DNA from: Kiritimatiellia bacterium
Lineage (GTDB): Bacteria; Verrucomicrobiota; Kiritimatiellia; CAIQIC01; Lenti-01
Assembly: GCA_017540905.1 (NCBI GenBank)
Contig: JAFYAC010000021.1
Span: 1 to 51,418, forward strand
Direction: 5' to 3'
DNA: 51,418 nucleotides
Shown one piece after another: positions 44,305 to 51,418 of the stretch. The notes under the pieces are model-generated. The model ran no database searches, was not told the DNA's origin, and was given only the letters and a program-made list of their open reading frames with translations. Made by a program: the position numbers and the translations under genes. Positions within the stretch are counted from its first letter, which is position 1; the number at the start of each line of letters is the position of its first letter.

Positions 44305-45258
44305 ATGAAACGCAACAAACCAACTCCCTCCGCCCCCGCCGTCCCGCCGCCGCGACCGCCCCTCCCCGTCCCCACGGCCGACTGGCGCTGCGCCGGCGAA
44401 CTCGTCTCCTTCGCCACCGCCCCCGACCGGCGGGGACGCATCCGCCGCCTCGACGGCTTCTACCGCGATGCCGGCCGGGGCACCCCCATCCTCCTCTTCG
44501 TCCACGGCATGGGCAGCGACTTCTACCGCTCCGCCCTCAAGAAAGCCTTCCTGGAGGCCGCGCCCGCCCTCGGCTTCTCGGTCCTCTCCTTCAACAACAC
44601 CGGTGCCGGAAGCGGCACCGAGAACGAGGACTTCCGCCGCACGCTCCCCGACCTCGACGCCGCGCTCGCCTTCGCCCGCCGCCGCGGCCACCGCACCGCC
44701 GTATGGGTCGGCCACAGCACCGGCTGCCAGAAAATCACGTTCTGGCAGGAGCGCCGCGCCCCTTCCGGCCGTACCGCCCTGGCCCTGCTCGCGCCGGCCG
44801 ACGACCATGCCATCGTCCGCGCCCAGCTCGGCCGCCGCTTCGACGCCCGCGTGGACTGGGCGCGCCGCCAGGTCGCCGCGGGCCGCCCCGAAGCCCCGGT
44901 CCCCGGCCTCTACGAGCGCTTCGGCGCGCGCCGCTTCCTGAGCGTGGCGGACCCGCGCCAGGTCGAGGCCGGCCTCTTCCGCTACGACGGCCCCCTCACC
45001 CGCTTCCGCCGCATCGCCTGCCCCGTCCTCGCCGTGTTCGGCGCAGAGGAGGAGTTCGCGCCCGTCCCGCCCGCCGAAATGCTCGCCATCCTGGCCCGCC
45101 GCACCCGGTCGTCCCATTTCGATTCATGGCTCATCCCCGAAGCCGGACACGGCTTCCACGGCTGCGAACCCGCCCTCGCCCTGGCCGTCGCCGACTGGCT
45201 CGCCCGCGCCATCGCCCCCGCCCGCAAGCGAAAGGCCCCTTCCGGAGGCACCCCGTGA
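44305..45258 (+). CDS. Alpha/beta hydrolase
   Basis: 317 residues. LLFVHGMGSDFY is the oxyanion-hole HG strand; WVGHSTGCQK carries the nucleophile Ser138; FGAEEEFAP supplies the acid and EAGHGFHG the His. Similar proteins (DUF1749-like serine hydrolases) act on small esters; no substrate can be named. The Pro-rich start is retained because the -10 box ends 6 nt before this ATG; the in-frame ATG at 44128 precedes the promoter and is rejected. Its stop overlaps the rsmD start (GTGA). Confidence 0.85.
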   Translation: MKRNKPTPSAPAVPPPRPPLPVPTADWRCAGELVSFATAPDRRGRIRRLDGFYRDAGRGTPILLFVHGMGSDFYRSALKKAFLEAAPALGFSVLSFNNTGAGSGTENEDFRRTLPDLDAALAFARRRGHRTAVWVGHSTGCQKITFWQERRAPSGRTALALLAPADDHAIVRAQLGRRFDARVDWARRQVAAGRPEAPVPGLYERFGARRFLSVADPRQVEAGLFRYDGPLTRFRRIACPVLAVFGAEEEFAPVPPAEMLAILARRTRSSHFDSWLIPEAGHGFHGCEPALALAVADWLARAIAPARKRKAPSGGTP

Positions 45259-45830
45259 GGATTGTCGCCGGCATCCTCGGCGGCCGCACCTTCCGCGCGC
45301 CGCCCGGCGACGACACCCGCCCCACGCAGGAAAAAGTCCGCGCCGCCGTCTTCTCCTCCCTCGCCGCGTACGTCCCCGGGCGCCGCGTGCTGGACCTCTT
45401 TGCCGGCAGCGGCGCCATGGGCCTCGAAGCCTGGAGCCGCGGCGCCGCCCACGTCGAGTGGGTCGAGAGCGCCCCGCCCCCCCTGCGCACGCTCAAGCGC
45501 AACCTGGCCGACCTCGGCGCACCGCCCGCCTTCCGCGTGCATGCCGTCGACGCCTTCCGCTTCCTCGAAGGCCGCCCCCCCGCCATCCCCTTCCACCTCG
45601 TGTTCGCGGATCCCCCTTACCGCGAAGCCCTCGACGGCAACTACGCCGTCCGCCTCGCCGGCCTCCTCGACCGCAACCGCTGGCTCGAACCCGGCGGCGT
45701 CTTCGTCTTCGAGACCGAAGGCCACGCCACGCCCCCCACCCTCCCCGCCTGGACCCTCCTCCGCGACCGCCACTACGGCAAAACCCGCCTCTGGATGTGG
45801 CAATTCCCCCCCGCCGCCTCCCCGGAATAG
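45255..45830 (+). CDS. rsmD: 16S rRNA guanine(966)-N2 methyltransferase
   Basis: 191 residues from GTG 45255. MRIVAGILGGRTF, RPTQEKVRAAVFSSL, DLFAGSGAMGLEAWSRGA (SAM-binding) and FADPPY near 116 (catalytic DPPY) are complete RsmD motifs. It methylates G966 of 16S rRNA on the assembling 30S subunit using SAM. The usual neighbour coaD is not here; instead it is translationally coupled to the hydrolase. Followed by a good terminator. Confidence 0.94.
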   Translation: MRIVAGILGGRTFRAPPGDDTRPTQEKVRAAVFSSLAAYVPGRRVLDLFAGSGAMGLEAWSRGAAHVEWVESAPPPLRTLKRNLADLGAPPAFRVHAVDAFRFLEGRPPAIPFHLVFADPPYREALDGNYAVRLAGLLDRNRWLEPGGVFVFETEGHATPPTLPAWTLLRDRHYGKTRLWMWQFPPAASPE

Positions 45831-45842
45831 CACAGGTTCTGC

Positions 45843-45875
45843 ACGGCCCGGTCCCCCGGGCCGTTTTCCGTTTTT
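45843..45875 (+). terminator. Rho-independent terminator after rsmD
   Basis: Perfect 9-bp stem ACGGCCCGG / CCGGGCCGT with a TCCC loop (45843-45864), running into TTTTCCGTTTTT. Starts 13 bp after the rsmD stop. Confidence 0.85.
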
Positions 45876-45894
45876 CCCCTTCCCCCCCCCGGCG

Positions 45895-46575
45895 TCACTC
45901 CGCCGGCCGCCCCACCGTCTGCGCGAACAGCGGCGTGGAGGTGGGCGGCAGGCCCAGCGCCGCCGAAATCGCCGGCGCGTCGATCATGCCGAGGAACACC
46001 GTGTGGAGCCCGTGCGCCGCGCAGTGAAGGTACACGTTCTGCCCGACGAACCCGCAATCCACCGCGGCGTACCGCAGCGCGTCCATCGGTCGGTCCTGCA
46101 TCCCCTGCCGCGCGAAATCGATCACGTACACCAGCGCCACCGGCGCCTTCACCGCGAAGTTCTCCGCCCCGGCGTTCATCCGCCCCGTGAAGCCGCGCAG
46201 GTCGGCGTCCGCGGCGCGCCGCAGCGTGTTGGCCGCCGCGTCGAAGAGGTACGCCCCGTCCGCCGTGCAGACGTACAAGTCGATTTCCTGCCGGTTGACC
46301 GCCGTCGGCGCCGTGCGCTTCTTCTCCGCGGGCCGGTTGTAGCCGTTGGCCGCCCAGAGCAGGTCGGCGAGCTCCTGCGGAGACAGCGCCGCGGACGAAA
46401 ACTCCCGGTGCGTCGCCCGCGCCGACAGCGCATCGCCCAGCGGCATCCCCCCGGACGTCGCGGGCGCCGGCAGCGCGATGTCCCCGCTCCCCGCCCCGTC
46501 AACCTCCACCCCTTCCGCCCACGCGGGCACCCCCGCCGCAACCGCAATCATGATGGCCACTGCAATCCGCTTCAT
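45895..46575 (-). CDS. Exported SagB-type nitroreductase
   Basis: 226 residues. A signal peptide (MKRIAVAIMIAVAAG, cleavage near AWA-EG) precedes an FMN nitroreductase domain of the SagB/ThcOx type: RATHREFSSAALSPQEL, WAANGYN and, near the end, AAVDCGFVGQNVYL. Cytosolic members reduce nitro or azoline groups with FMN; an exported one must receive electrons and FMN outside the cytoplasm. Two upstream genes, an anchored flavin reductase and an FMN-binding NosR-like membrane protein, are suited to that. ATG 46575 has AGGAGA 9 nt upstream. The gap to the previous gene is 46 bp. Confidence 0.85.
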   Translation of the reverse strand: MKRIAVAIMIAVAAGVPAWAEGVEVDGAGSGDIALPAPATSGGMPLGDALSARATHREFSSAALSPQELADLLWAANGYNRPAEKKRTAPTAVNRQEIDLYVCTADGAYLFDAAANTLRRAADADLRGFTGRMNAGAENFAVKAPVALVYVIDFARQGMQDRPMDALRYAAVDCGFVGQNVYLHCAAHGLHTVFLGMIDAPAISAALGLPPTSTPLFAQTVGRPAE

Positions 46576-46621
46576 CTTTTCCGTTCTCCTATGTGTTTTG
46601 CTTTTTAAATTCCACTCCATT

Positions 46622-47458
46622 TCACTTCCTGAGCGCCCGCACGACCCTCCCGACGTACATCGAGTGGATGCCCGCCGGGAAATCCGCGTAGAACGCCGCG
46701 GGCACCTCGCGGAACCCGGCCGGCTCGAACGGCGCCGCGTACATCGTCTCGCACTCCAGCACCACCTGCGCCTCCTCGTAGTACGGCGTCCCGTCGGGCG
46801 TGAACGCGGTATGCAGCCCCAGCGCGGCCGCCTTGTCGCCGTCGCGCCCCGAGTGGCTCCCCATGTACGCGAGGATGCGCGCCTGCGCGGCCTTGTCGAA
46901 CCCCATCACCGTGAACCGCCGCGCCGCGTCCATGAATTCCCGCGTGTACCGCGACTCCGCGACGTACACCGTCACCGCGTCGTTCCTCCCCCACAGCGTC
47001 CCGAGCCCGCCCCAGCCGATCGTCATGGCATTCGACTTTTCCCGGTCGCCCGCGCAGAGCAGCGCGCCGCCGCCCGTGAACCACGTGAACGGATTCACCT
47101 CGAACTCCCCGCGCACGTCGAACTCCCGGAACCCGCCCTCCGCCTTCTCCTCCGACGCCGCCCCATCTCCCGCATTCCCCGGCGCCGCCGCCCGTATCGC
47201 CGCCAGCGCCGCCTCCACGGCGCCCCCTCCGCCGCCACCCGGCGGCGGCGGCAACGTCGCCGTGCCGTGGAACGGCACATCCGTCTCCGGCCCGTCCGCA
47301 TCCACGCGCGGCGGAAGGTCCGCGGCCGCGGACCCCGTCTCCTCCACGACCGCGACCGCCACCGGTTCCGGCCGCTCCGCGGTGCGCAGCCACAGCGTCG
47401 CGCACACGCACAGCAGCGCGGCCGCCAGCAGAATGTTCAGGAAATTCGCGGATTTCAT
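46622..47458 (-). CDS. Membrane-anchored flavin reductase-like protein
   Basis: 278 residues. An uncleaved-looking hydrophobic segment at about 5-24, a Pro/Gly/Glu-rich linker to about 115, then a flavin reductase (FMN-binding split barrel) domain: LLCAGDREKSNAMTIGWGG, RYTREFMDAARRFTVMGF and a C-terminal barrel. Flavoredoxin-type proteins are normally cytosolic, so the anchor and linker, which place it outside the membrane, are unusual. It probably shuttles electrons via FMN between the NosR-like protein encoded upstream (28-bp gap) and the exported nitroreductase downstream. Confidence 0.82.
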   Translation of the reverse strand: MKSANFLNILLAAALLCVCATLWLRTAERPEPVAVAVVEETGSAAADLPPRVDADGPETDVPFHGTATLPPPPGGGGGGAVEAALAAIRAAAPGNAGDGAASEEKAEGGFREFDVRGEFEVNPFTWFTGGGALLCAGDREKSNAMTIGWGGLGTLWGRNDAVTVYVAESRYTREFMDAARRFTVMGFDKAAQARILAYMGSHSGRDGDKAAALGLHTAFTPDGTPYYEEAQVVLECETMYAAPFEPAGFREVPAAFYADFPAGIHSMYVGRVVRALRK

Positions 47459-47486
47459 CGTCAGGTCCTTTCATTTCCGTACCGTT

Positions 47487-48602
47487 TCACTCCCGGGATT
47501 CGGCGAGTTTCAGCAACGTCCCCGTGGGGCACGCGAACCGGCAGTACGCCCGCGGCACGAACGCCGACACCACGACCGCCCCCACCGCCAGCGCCGCCAC
47601 CAGCGGCGGCACCGCGCGCCACGCGAACGCCCCGAACAGCTCCCATCCCGTCCACGGCGCCGCCAGTCCGCACCACAGCGACAGCATGATGCCCGCCCAC
47701 AGCCCCCGCCTCGCCCACGACAGCGCCCGCGCCACCCCCGGCGGCACCGCCAACCGCTTCACCGGCAGCCGCGCCGCCAGCTCCTGGCACGCCCCGAAGG
47801 GGCACACGTGCAGGCAGTAGTGCGACGACTTCCCGGCCAGCGGATACAAAAACCCCATCGCCAGCAGCAGCAGCGCCGCCGCCGCGTCCGCCGGCGTCCC
47901 CGGCAGCCCCGACGCCGCCCAACCCAGCAGCCGGTCCAGCGACAAAAACAACCCGTTCCACACCCCCAGCACCGCCACGTCCAGCACCAGCAGCGCCGTC
48001 CGCCACCCCTTCCCCCTCGTACGCGGGAACAGCGGCAGCACCGCCGCCGCCACCAGCACCGCCAGCGCCGCCACCGTCGCCGCCGACGGCGCCCAATCGG
48101 CTCTCCCTCCCTTCTTCCCTTCCGCCGCCCCTTCCCCCAGCGCCCCCAGCGCCGCCTTCACGTTCGCGATGGCGGCCCGCGACGAATACGTCGCGCTCGC
48201 GACCGCGTCCACCTCCACCGCCGCCGCCTCTTCCAGCGTCATCTCGTCCCACGAATGCCACAGCCCCGCCTCGTCGAGCAGCCCGAAGAACAGCGCCGTC
48301 TCCTGGTTCGGCAGCACCGGCGCCACCGATTCCACCCGCCCGTCCCGCACCGTCACCACCACCGGCACCGCCCCCCCGTACCCCGTCACCCCGACCTCCA
48401 GCCCAGACGAATCCGCCACCCGCACCCCGTCCGCCACCACCCGCACCGCACCTCCTTCCCGCGACGCTTGTTCCCCCGCCCCCCGCCGCCCGATTTCCAT
48501 CCCTCCAATCTTCCCCGTGCGCGCCACCCCCGCCGCCGCCAGCATCAGCAGGCAGGCCGCCAATCTCAGGCCATGCGCGACGATATCCCTTCCTGGTCTC
48601 AT
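47487..48602 (-). CDS. FMN-binding, NosR-like membrane Fe-S protein
   Basis: 371 residues. After a signal anchor, an extracytoplasmic FMN-binding domain ends in VASATYSS, where Thr138 fits the site of covalent FMN attachment by ApbE. Then come about five membrane helices with YCLHVCPFGAC and YCRFACPTG, CxxxCP clusters for two 4Fe-4S centres on the membrane face, as in NosR, RnfG-like and PceC proteins. It should pass electrons across the membrane to FMN. Polytopic C-terminus; no apbE nearby. First gene of the flavin trio; GGAGAAGG sits right before the ATG. The next gene upstream ends 64 bp away. Confidence 0.87.
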   Translation of the reverse strand: MRPGRDIVAHGLRLAACLLMLAAAGVARTGKIGGMEIGRRGAGEQASREGGAVRVVADGVRVADSSGLEVGVTGYGGAVPVVVTVRDGRVESVAPVLPNQETALFFGLLDEAGLWHSWDEMTLEEAAAVEVDAVASATYSSRAAIANVKAALGALGEGAAEGKKGGRADWAPSAATVAALAVLVAAAVLPLFPRTRGKGWRTALLVLDVAVLGVWNGLFLSLDRLLGWAASGLPGTPADAAAALLLLAMGFLYPLAGKSSHYCLHVCPFGACQELAARLPVKRLAVPPGVARALSWARRGLWAGIMLSLWCGLAAPWTGWELFGAFAWRAVPPLVAALAVGAVVVSAFVPRAYCRFACPTGTLLKLAESRE

Positions 48603-48666
48603 ACCTTCTCCACGATACCAAAGCCCCCGTCTCCGCGTAAGCGCAAAACGCGCCCCCCTCCTCCCC

Positions 48667-50343
48667 TCACTTCCCGCCGTCCGCCCCGCCGAACAGCGGC
48701 AAGTCGGGCAGCACGCTCCGCAGGTCGGTGAGATCCGCCCGCCGCGCGATGTCCCGCCGTTCCGCCTGGCCGGGACGGTGGACCAGGAACGGGACGTGCG
48801 TCCGCGGCCCCCTCCGCCCCCACCGGTCGTGCACGTTGTGGTCGCTGGTCACGATGACCCACGCCTCCCGCCCCGCGGGGGTGGACGCGATGGCCTCCAG
48901 CCATACGCCCAGCACCCAGTCCGTCCCTTCGGTTTGCGGCGCCAGCCCCTCCCTCCGCCAGTACAGCGAAACCGGCAGCGGATCCCCCCCCGGTCCGACG
49001 GCGTACGGATCGTGCGGCATGTCGCAATGGATGAAAAAGAAATCCCCCGGCGACAGAGCTTCCCGCAGCAGCCTCTCCGCGCGCGCCACCAGGCTCGTCC
49101 GCTCTTCGTACCCCTGCGCCTCCGTCCGGTCGGCCAGCCCGGACACGCGGAACAGGGCGGCCAGCGGCGTCTTGCTCACATACAGCAGGTGCCGCGCGAG
49201 GTGCTCCCTCGCCGCCGTCCAGAACGTCCCCCGCCCGCCAAAAACGTGGCACCCCTGGTTGCCGTACAGCAGCGCCATGCTTTCCGTCGCGCTCCAGGTC
49301 CCCGGCAGCAGCTCCTCCCACGGCACGTACATGCCGATCGCCTGGTCCCGCCCCCCCCTCTCCCGCGCCAGGACCGGCAGCGCCCCTCCCGCGCGCTCCC
49401 GCGCCGAATGCCTCCCCTCCGCGTCCTCGCAATACCAGTCCCCGATGTCCATCCCGAACCTCCGCGGCGGCTTCTCCAGCCGCTCCTGCACGATGAAGCC
49501 CGGCAGGGACGCCCCCGTCGCCGTCCCCGCGCTCTCCGCGGCGTGGTACACGTCCGCGCTACGGCAGAACCGCGCGAAATTCGTGTACGCCTCCCGCACC
49601 TCCCCGCCGCCGTCGAACAATTCCTCGTACCCGAGCATGTCGAACATGACCACCACCACGGCCGGCTCGCCGTTCCCCTCCACCCTCGAAAAATCCAGCC
49701 CCCGCCCCCGCGCCGCATCCAGCGACGGCAGACGCCACACCGAAAAGGGCACGAACAGCACGATCGGCCACAGCAGGAGGCGGAATGCGCGCCATCCCCT
49801 CGCCGCCCCGTTCCGCCACCCCTTGAGGCACAGCGCGCAGAGCGTCCCCGCCGCCCCCGCCGTCCATACCGCCAGCCACCAAGCCTTCCCCTCCAGCCAG
49901 CCCCACCCCGTGCGCGCCGCGAGGGTCTCGTGGATGGACGGGAAATTGTTCGCCAGCGCGAGGGCCAGCCATCCCCAGAAGCTCGCGACCAACAGCGGCT
50001 TGCTCCGCGGACAAAGCCTCTCCGCCGCGAAGGCCCCCGCCCCCAGGACGCTTCCCCCCGCCAAAGTCACGGCCAGCAGCGCCCAGAAGTCCAGGTGCGT
50101 GAAATACATCGCCCACCGGTTTACCGGCCGCAGCGCCATTCCCCAGTACCCGCCCGTCAGGCAGAACGCCAAAATCCACCCCGTCAGCAACCGCCGCGGA
50201 AGCGAAGACGCCCCCCGCCATGCCTGCACCCGCCGCCCCCCCGATGCCGGCCGGCCTTCCCCGCCTTTTCCATTGTTTTCGCCCAATTCCATCCTTTTGC
50301 TCCATGTTTCCGCCAAAACGGAACCCAACCGCTTATAAACCAT
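48667..50343 (-). CDS. Membrane alkaline-phosphatase-superfamily (sulfatase-like) protein
   Basis: 558 residues. Five hydrophobic helices in the first 220 residues, then a catalytic domain with VVVVMFDMLG (metal Asp), SAGTATGASLPG (Thr in the nucleophile position, rather than the sulfatase Cys), HCDMPHDPY and VIVTSDHNVHD (metal Asp and His). That arrangement is closest to LtaS/EptA-type phosphotransferases, which modify envelope glycans or lipids; the substrate is unknown. ATG 50343 was chosen because GGAGGGGAG lies directly upstream; the longer in-frame form to 50562 runs through inverted repeats. Confidence 0.82.
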   Translation of the reverse strand: MVYKRLGSVLAETWSKRMELGENNGKGGEGRPASGGRRVQAWRGASSLPRRLLTGWILAFCLTGGYWGMALRPVNRWAMYFTHLDFWALLAVTLAGGSVLGAGAFAAERLCPRSKPLLVASFWGWLALALANNFPSIHETLAARTGWGWLEGKAWWLAVWTAGAAGTLCALCLKGWRNGAARGWRAFRLLLWPIVLFVPFSVWRLPSLDAARGRGLDFSRVEGNGEPAVVVVMFDMLGYEELFDGGGEVREAYTNFARFCRSADVYHAAESAGTATGASLPGFIVQERLEKPPRRFGMDIGDWYCEDAEGRHSARERAGGALPVLARERGGRDQAIGMYVPWEELLPGTWSATESMALLYGNQGCHVFGGRGTFWTAAREHLARHLLYVSKTPLAALFRVSGLADRTEAQGYEERTSLVARAERLLREALSPGDFFFIHCDMPHDPYAVGPGGDPLPVSLYWRREGLAPQTEGTDWVLGVWLEAIASTPAGREAWVIVTSDHNVHDRWGRRGPRTHVPFLVHRPGQAERRDIARRADLTDLRSVLPDLPLFGGADGGK

Positions 50344-50387
50344 CTCCCCTCCCCGGAGAAGCCCTTTCTTCTCCCCGTGCCGGGATT

Positions 50388-50628
50388 GGGCGCATCTCCA
50401 GTTTGTGCCCCCTCCTCCCTTCCACCTCGACTTTTGGTGCCCCTTGATTGGATGGCAAGGCCCCTGGTGGGGCGAGCCGTCCCCGGCGAGCCGGTGTGGA
50501 AGGGGACAGGAGGTCTGGAAAACCGGCAAGAACGGCTCGGCGGGGACGCCTCGCCCCACCATGCGCCCCGCGCGGGATTATGCAAGCGTGGATTTGGTCC
50601 GCCCCGTGCACAAACCGGAGATGCGCCC
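50388..50628. repeat. 241-bp segment with 21-bp terminal inverted repeats
   Basis: GGGCGCATCTCCAGTTTGTGC at 50388-50408 is repeated in reverse complement at 50608-50628 with 20 of 21 matches. The segment has no coding sequence and encloses a second inverted repeat, giving a nested palindrome. MITE-like form, but no target-site duplication was identified. Confidence 0.55.
50465..50561. repeat. Inner 29-bp imperfect inverted repeat
   Basis: The arm at 50465-50493 begins TGGTGGGGCGAGCCGTCCCC, and its partner at 50533-50561 ends GGGGACGCCTCGCCCCACCA; they differ at about two positions and are 39 bp apart. As RNA this would form a stable hairpin on either strand. Confidence 0.65.
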
Positions 50629-50853
50629 GCCGGGATTTGCCTGATGAAAACCTTTCGATTTCTTGCCGGCCAGCCCCATCATGCCAATACAAGAGTTTCA
50701 CCCGCCCCCCCCACGCGGGAGGGATGCGCTTCCGCGCGTCCGCGCGAAAGGGGCGTTCCAAGCATGTCCCTGAAGCGCCCCGTGGAGTCGGCCCGGACGA
50801 ATCCCCCCTCCGCATGCAAAACCGCGCCCGGACTGCAACGTCCGGACGCGGGC

Positions 50854-50903
50854 AAAAAAAGGTCCGCCCCAGGCTTTCGGGGGGGGGGGACACCTGGGGC
50901 GGA
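50854..50903 (-). terminator. Rho-independent terminator of the candidate sRNA
   Basis: Perfect 11-bp stem (50893-50903 with 50863-50873), loop containing 11 C on the RNA, then two C and seven U (50860-50854). Confidence 0.85.
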
Positions 50904-51021
50904 GAGTACCGACGCGTGGCCTGGGGGGGGGGAAGGCCGCAATCGCGCCGGCTTGTTGCATGGTTAGCAACAAGATGTTCAAAATGGGTTTCGCAAAGAG
51001 CAATGCCGTTTCGTGTGAAAC
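50854..51021 (-). ncRNA. Candidate small RNA with C-rich hairpin loops
   Basis: About 168 nt, bounded by its own promoter and a textbook terminator, with no credible reading frame. Predicted elements from 5' to 3': a single-stranded AU-rich start; hairpin CUUGUUGC/GCAACAAG (50974-50967 with 50959-50952, loop UAACCAU); hairpin GGCCU/AGGCC with a C10 run in the loop (50938-50918); terminator hairpin with a C11 run in its loop. Poly-C loops can pair with Shine-Dalgarno G runs, so a trans-acting regulator of translation is a plausible role. Not matched to any RNA family I know. Confidence 0.6.
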
Positions 51022-51028
51022 AGTGCGC

Positions 51029-51056
51029 ACTATACACCTTCCCTCCTCCCTGTCAA
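51029..51056 (-). promoter_or_regulatory. Strong sigma70 promoter of the candidate sRNA
   Basis: Perfect TTGACA (51051-51056), 16-bp spacer, TATAGT (51029-51034) on the minus strand: the best promoter match in the window. The start is expected near 51021. Confidence 0.75.
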
Positions 51057-51365
51057 GCGCTTTCCAAAAAAATTTTCGTTTTTCTTCCATCGGAAAAACA
51101 TGTCACACAACAAACCGCAGATTCATTCAGCATTTTCAAAATTCTTGCCACATCCAAAACCAATCGCCCTCCCTTCCCTCTTCCCTCCGCCCCCCCTATG
51201 GGTCCTGCCCCGGCCCGCTCCGCCGGGCCGTCCCCCCGCCCCCTCCCCGCGTTTCCCTCGCCCGTTCCTTTCCCCGGCCCCGCAGAATCTTCTTGAAACT
51301 CCCGCCAATCCGCGTACAACCCTCCGAAAAACTTTCCAACCCAAGGAACAACCAAAGGAACCACC
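51057..51365. other. Region upstream of tpiA
   Basis: AT-rich next to the sRNA promoter, then C/G-rich. It must hold the tpiA promoter, but no convincing -35/-10 pair was found. No gene seen. Confidence 0.4.
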
Positions 51366-51418
51366 ATGCGCAAGAAAATCGTAGCCGGCAACTGGAAGAT
51401 GAACATGACCACCGAGGA
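51366..51418 (+). CDS. tpiA: Triosephosphate isomerase, 5' end only
   Basis: Seventeen codons are visible: MRKKIVAGNWKMNMTTE. The AGNWKMN motif holds the substrate-binding Asn and catalytic Lys of triosephosphate isomerase, so the call is firm despite the truncation. The enzyme interconverts dihydroxyacetone phosphate and glyceraldehyde 3-phosphate in glycolysis. AAAGGA precedes the ATG at 51366 by 6 nt. The gene continues to the right of the window. Confidence 0.93.
   Translation, partial: MRKKIVAGNWKMNMTTE

Noticed and set aside
50698-51090. 130-codon minus-strand frame over the sRNA candidate
   Set aside because: It begins upstream of the sRNA promoter, passes through the terminator and the poly-G runs, and has no ribosome-binding site or motif.

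Overview
This is a GC-rich bacterial chromosome segment of about 51 kb that holds roughly 33 protein genes, packed mostly into overlapping operons. I see no rRNA, tRNA, CRISPR array, insertion sequence or phage gene. The organism is Gram-negative: there is an outer-membrane barrel protein (DUF3034 type), a lipoprotein, an AsmA-like envelope protein and signal peptides. The gene mix (large membrane-TPR paralogues, ThrRS-like nucleoside kinase, NosR-like FMN protein, CBM25-like secreted protein) reminds me of the Kiritimatiellota/Verrucomicrobiota group. That placement is an inference from gene content, not from a marker gene.

Layout. 1-10.7 kb (minus strand): a secreted CBM25-like protein cut by the window edge, a Fic AMPylase, then a tight operon running pdxY-like kinase, a truncated larE, gshA, a class II glutamine amidotransferase, a very large copper ATPase fused to a SafE-type transporter and a cupredoxin, and a DUF2318-like lipoprotein. 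A DUF3034 barrel gene lies upstream. 10.7-13.7 kb: sulfur assimilation (metY, cysK), divergent from an Rrf2 regulator with two matching palindromic operators. 13.7-18.6 kb (minus): rarA and a partner-switching signalling set (STAS protein, Hpt protein, and a receiver/PP2C/HATPase protein) that resembles Pseudomonas HptB-HsbR-HsbA. 18.7-23.3 kb (plus): an ATPase-nuclease, an MBOAT acyltransferase and a double-SGNH protein. 23.4-31.9 kb: gltX, rfbC, comM, a glycosyltransferase-like gene, an AsmA-like gene and an unknown gene.

32.1-41.9 kb (plus): three successive, ATGA-overlapping genes of 1050-1119 codons for paralogous membrane-TPR proteins, then a nucleoside kinase with a ThrRS-like N-terminus and a strong terminator. 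44.3-45.8 kb: an alpha/beta hydrolase overlapping rsmD. 45.9-50.3 kb (minus): an envelope flavin redox trio (FMN-binding NosR-like protein, anchored flavin reductase, exported SagB-type nitroreductase) and a membrane phosphatase/sulfatase-superfamily protein. 50.3-51.4 kb: nested inverted repeats, a candidate small RNA with its own promoter and terminator, and the start of tpiA.

The most unusual signals outside genes are: the candidate sRNA, whose hairpin loops are runs of 10 and 11 cytosines; four genes whose -10 box ends exactly 6 nt before the ATG, predicting leaderless mRNAs; the paired Rrf2 operators; and a dispersed element built of a hairpin, a GGGCGCACCGCA box and CTCGTCN heptads.
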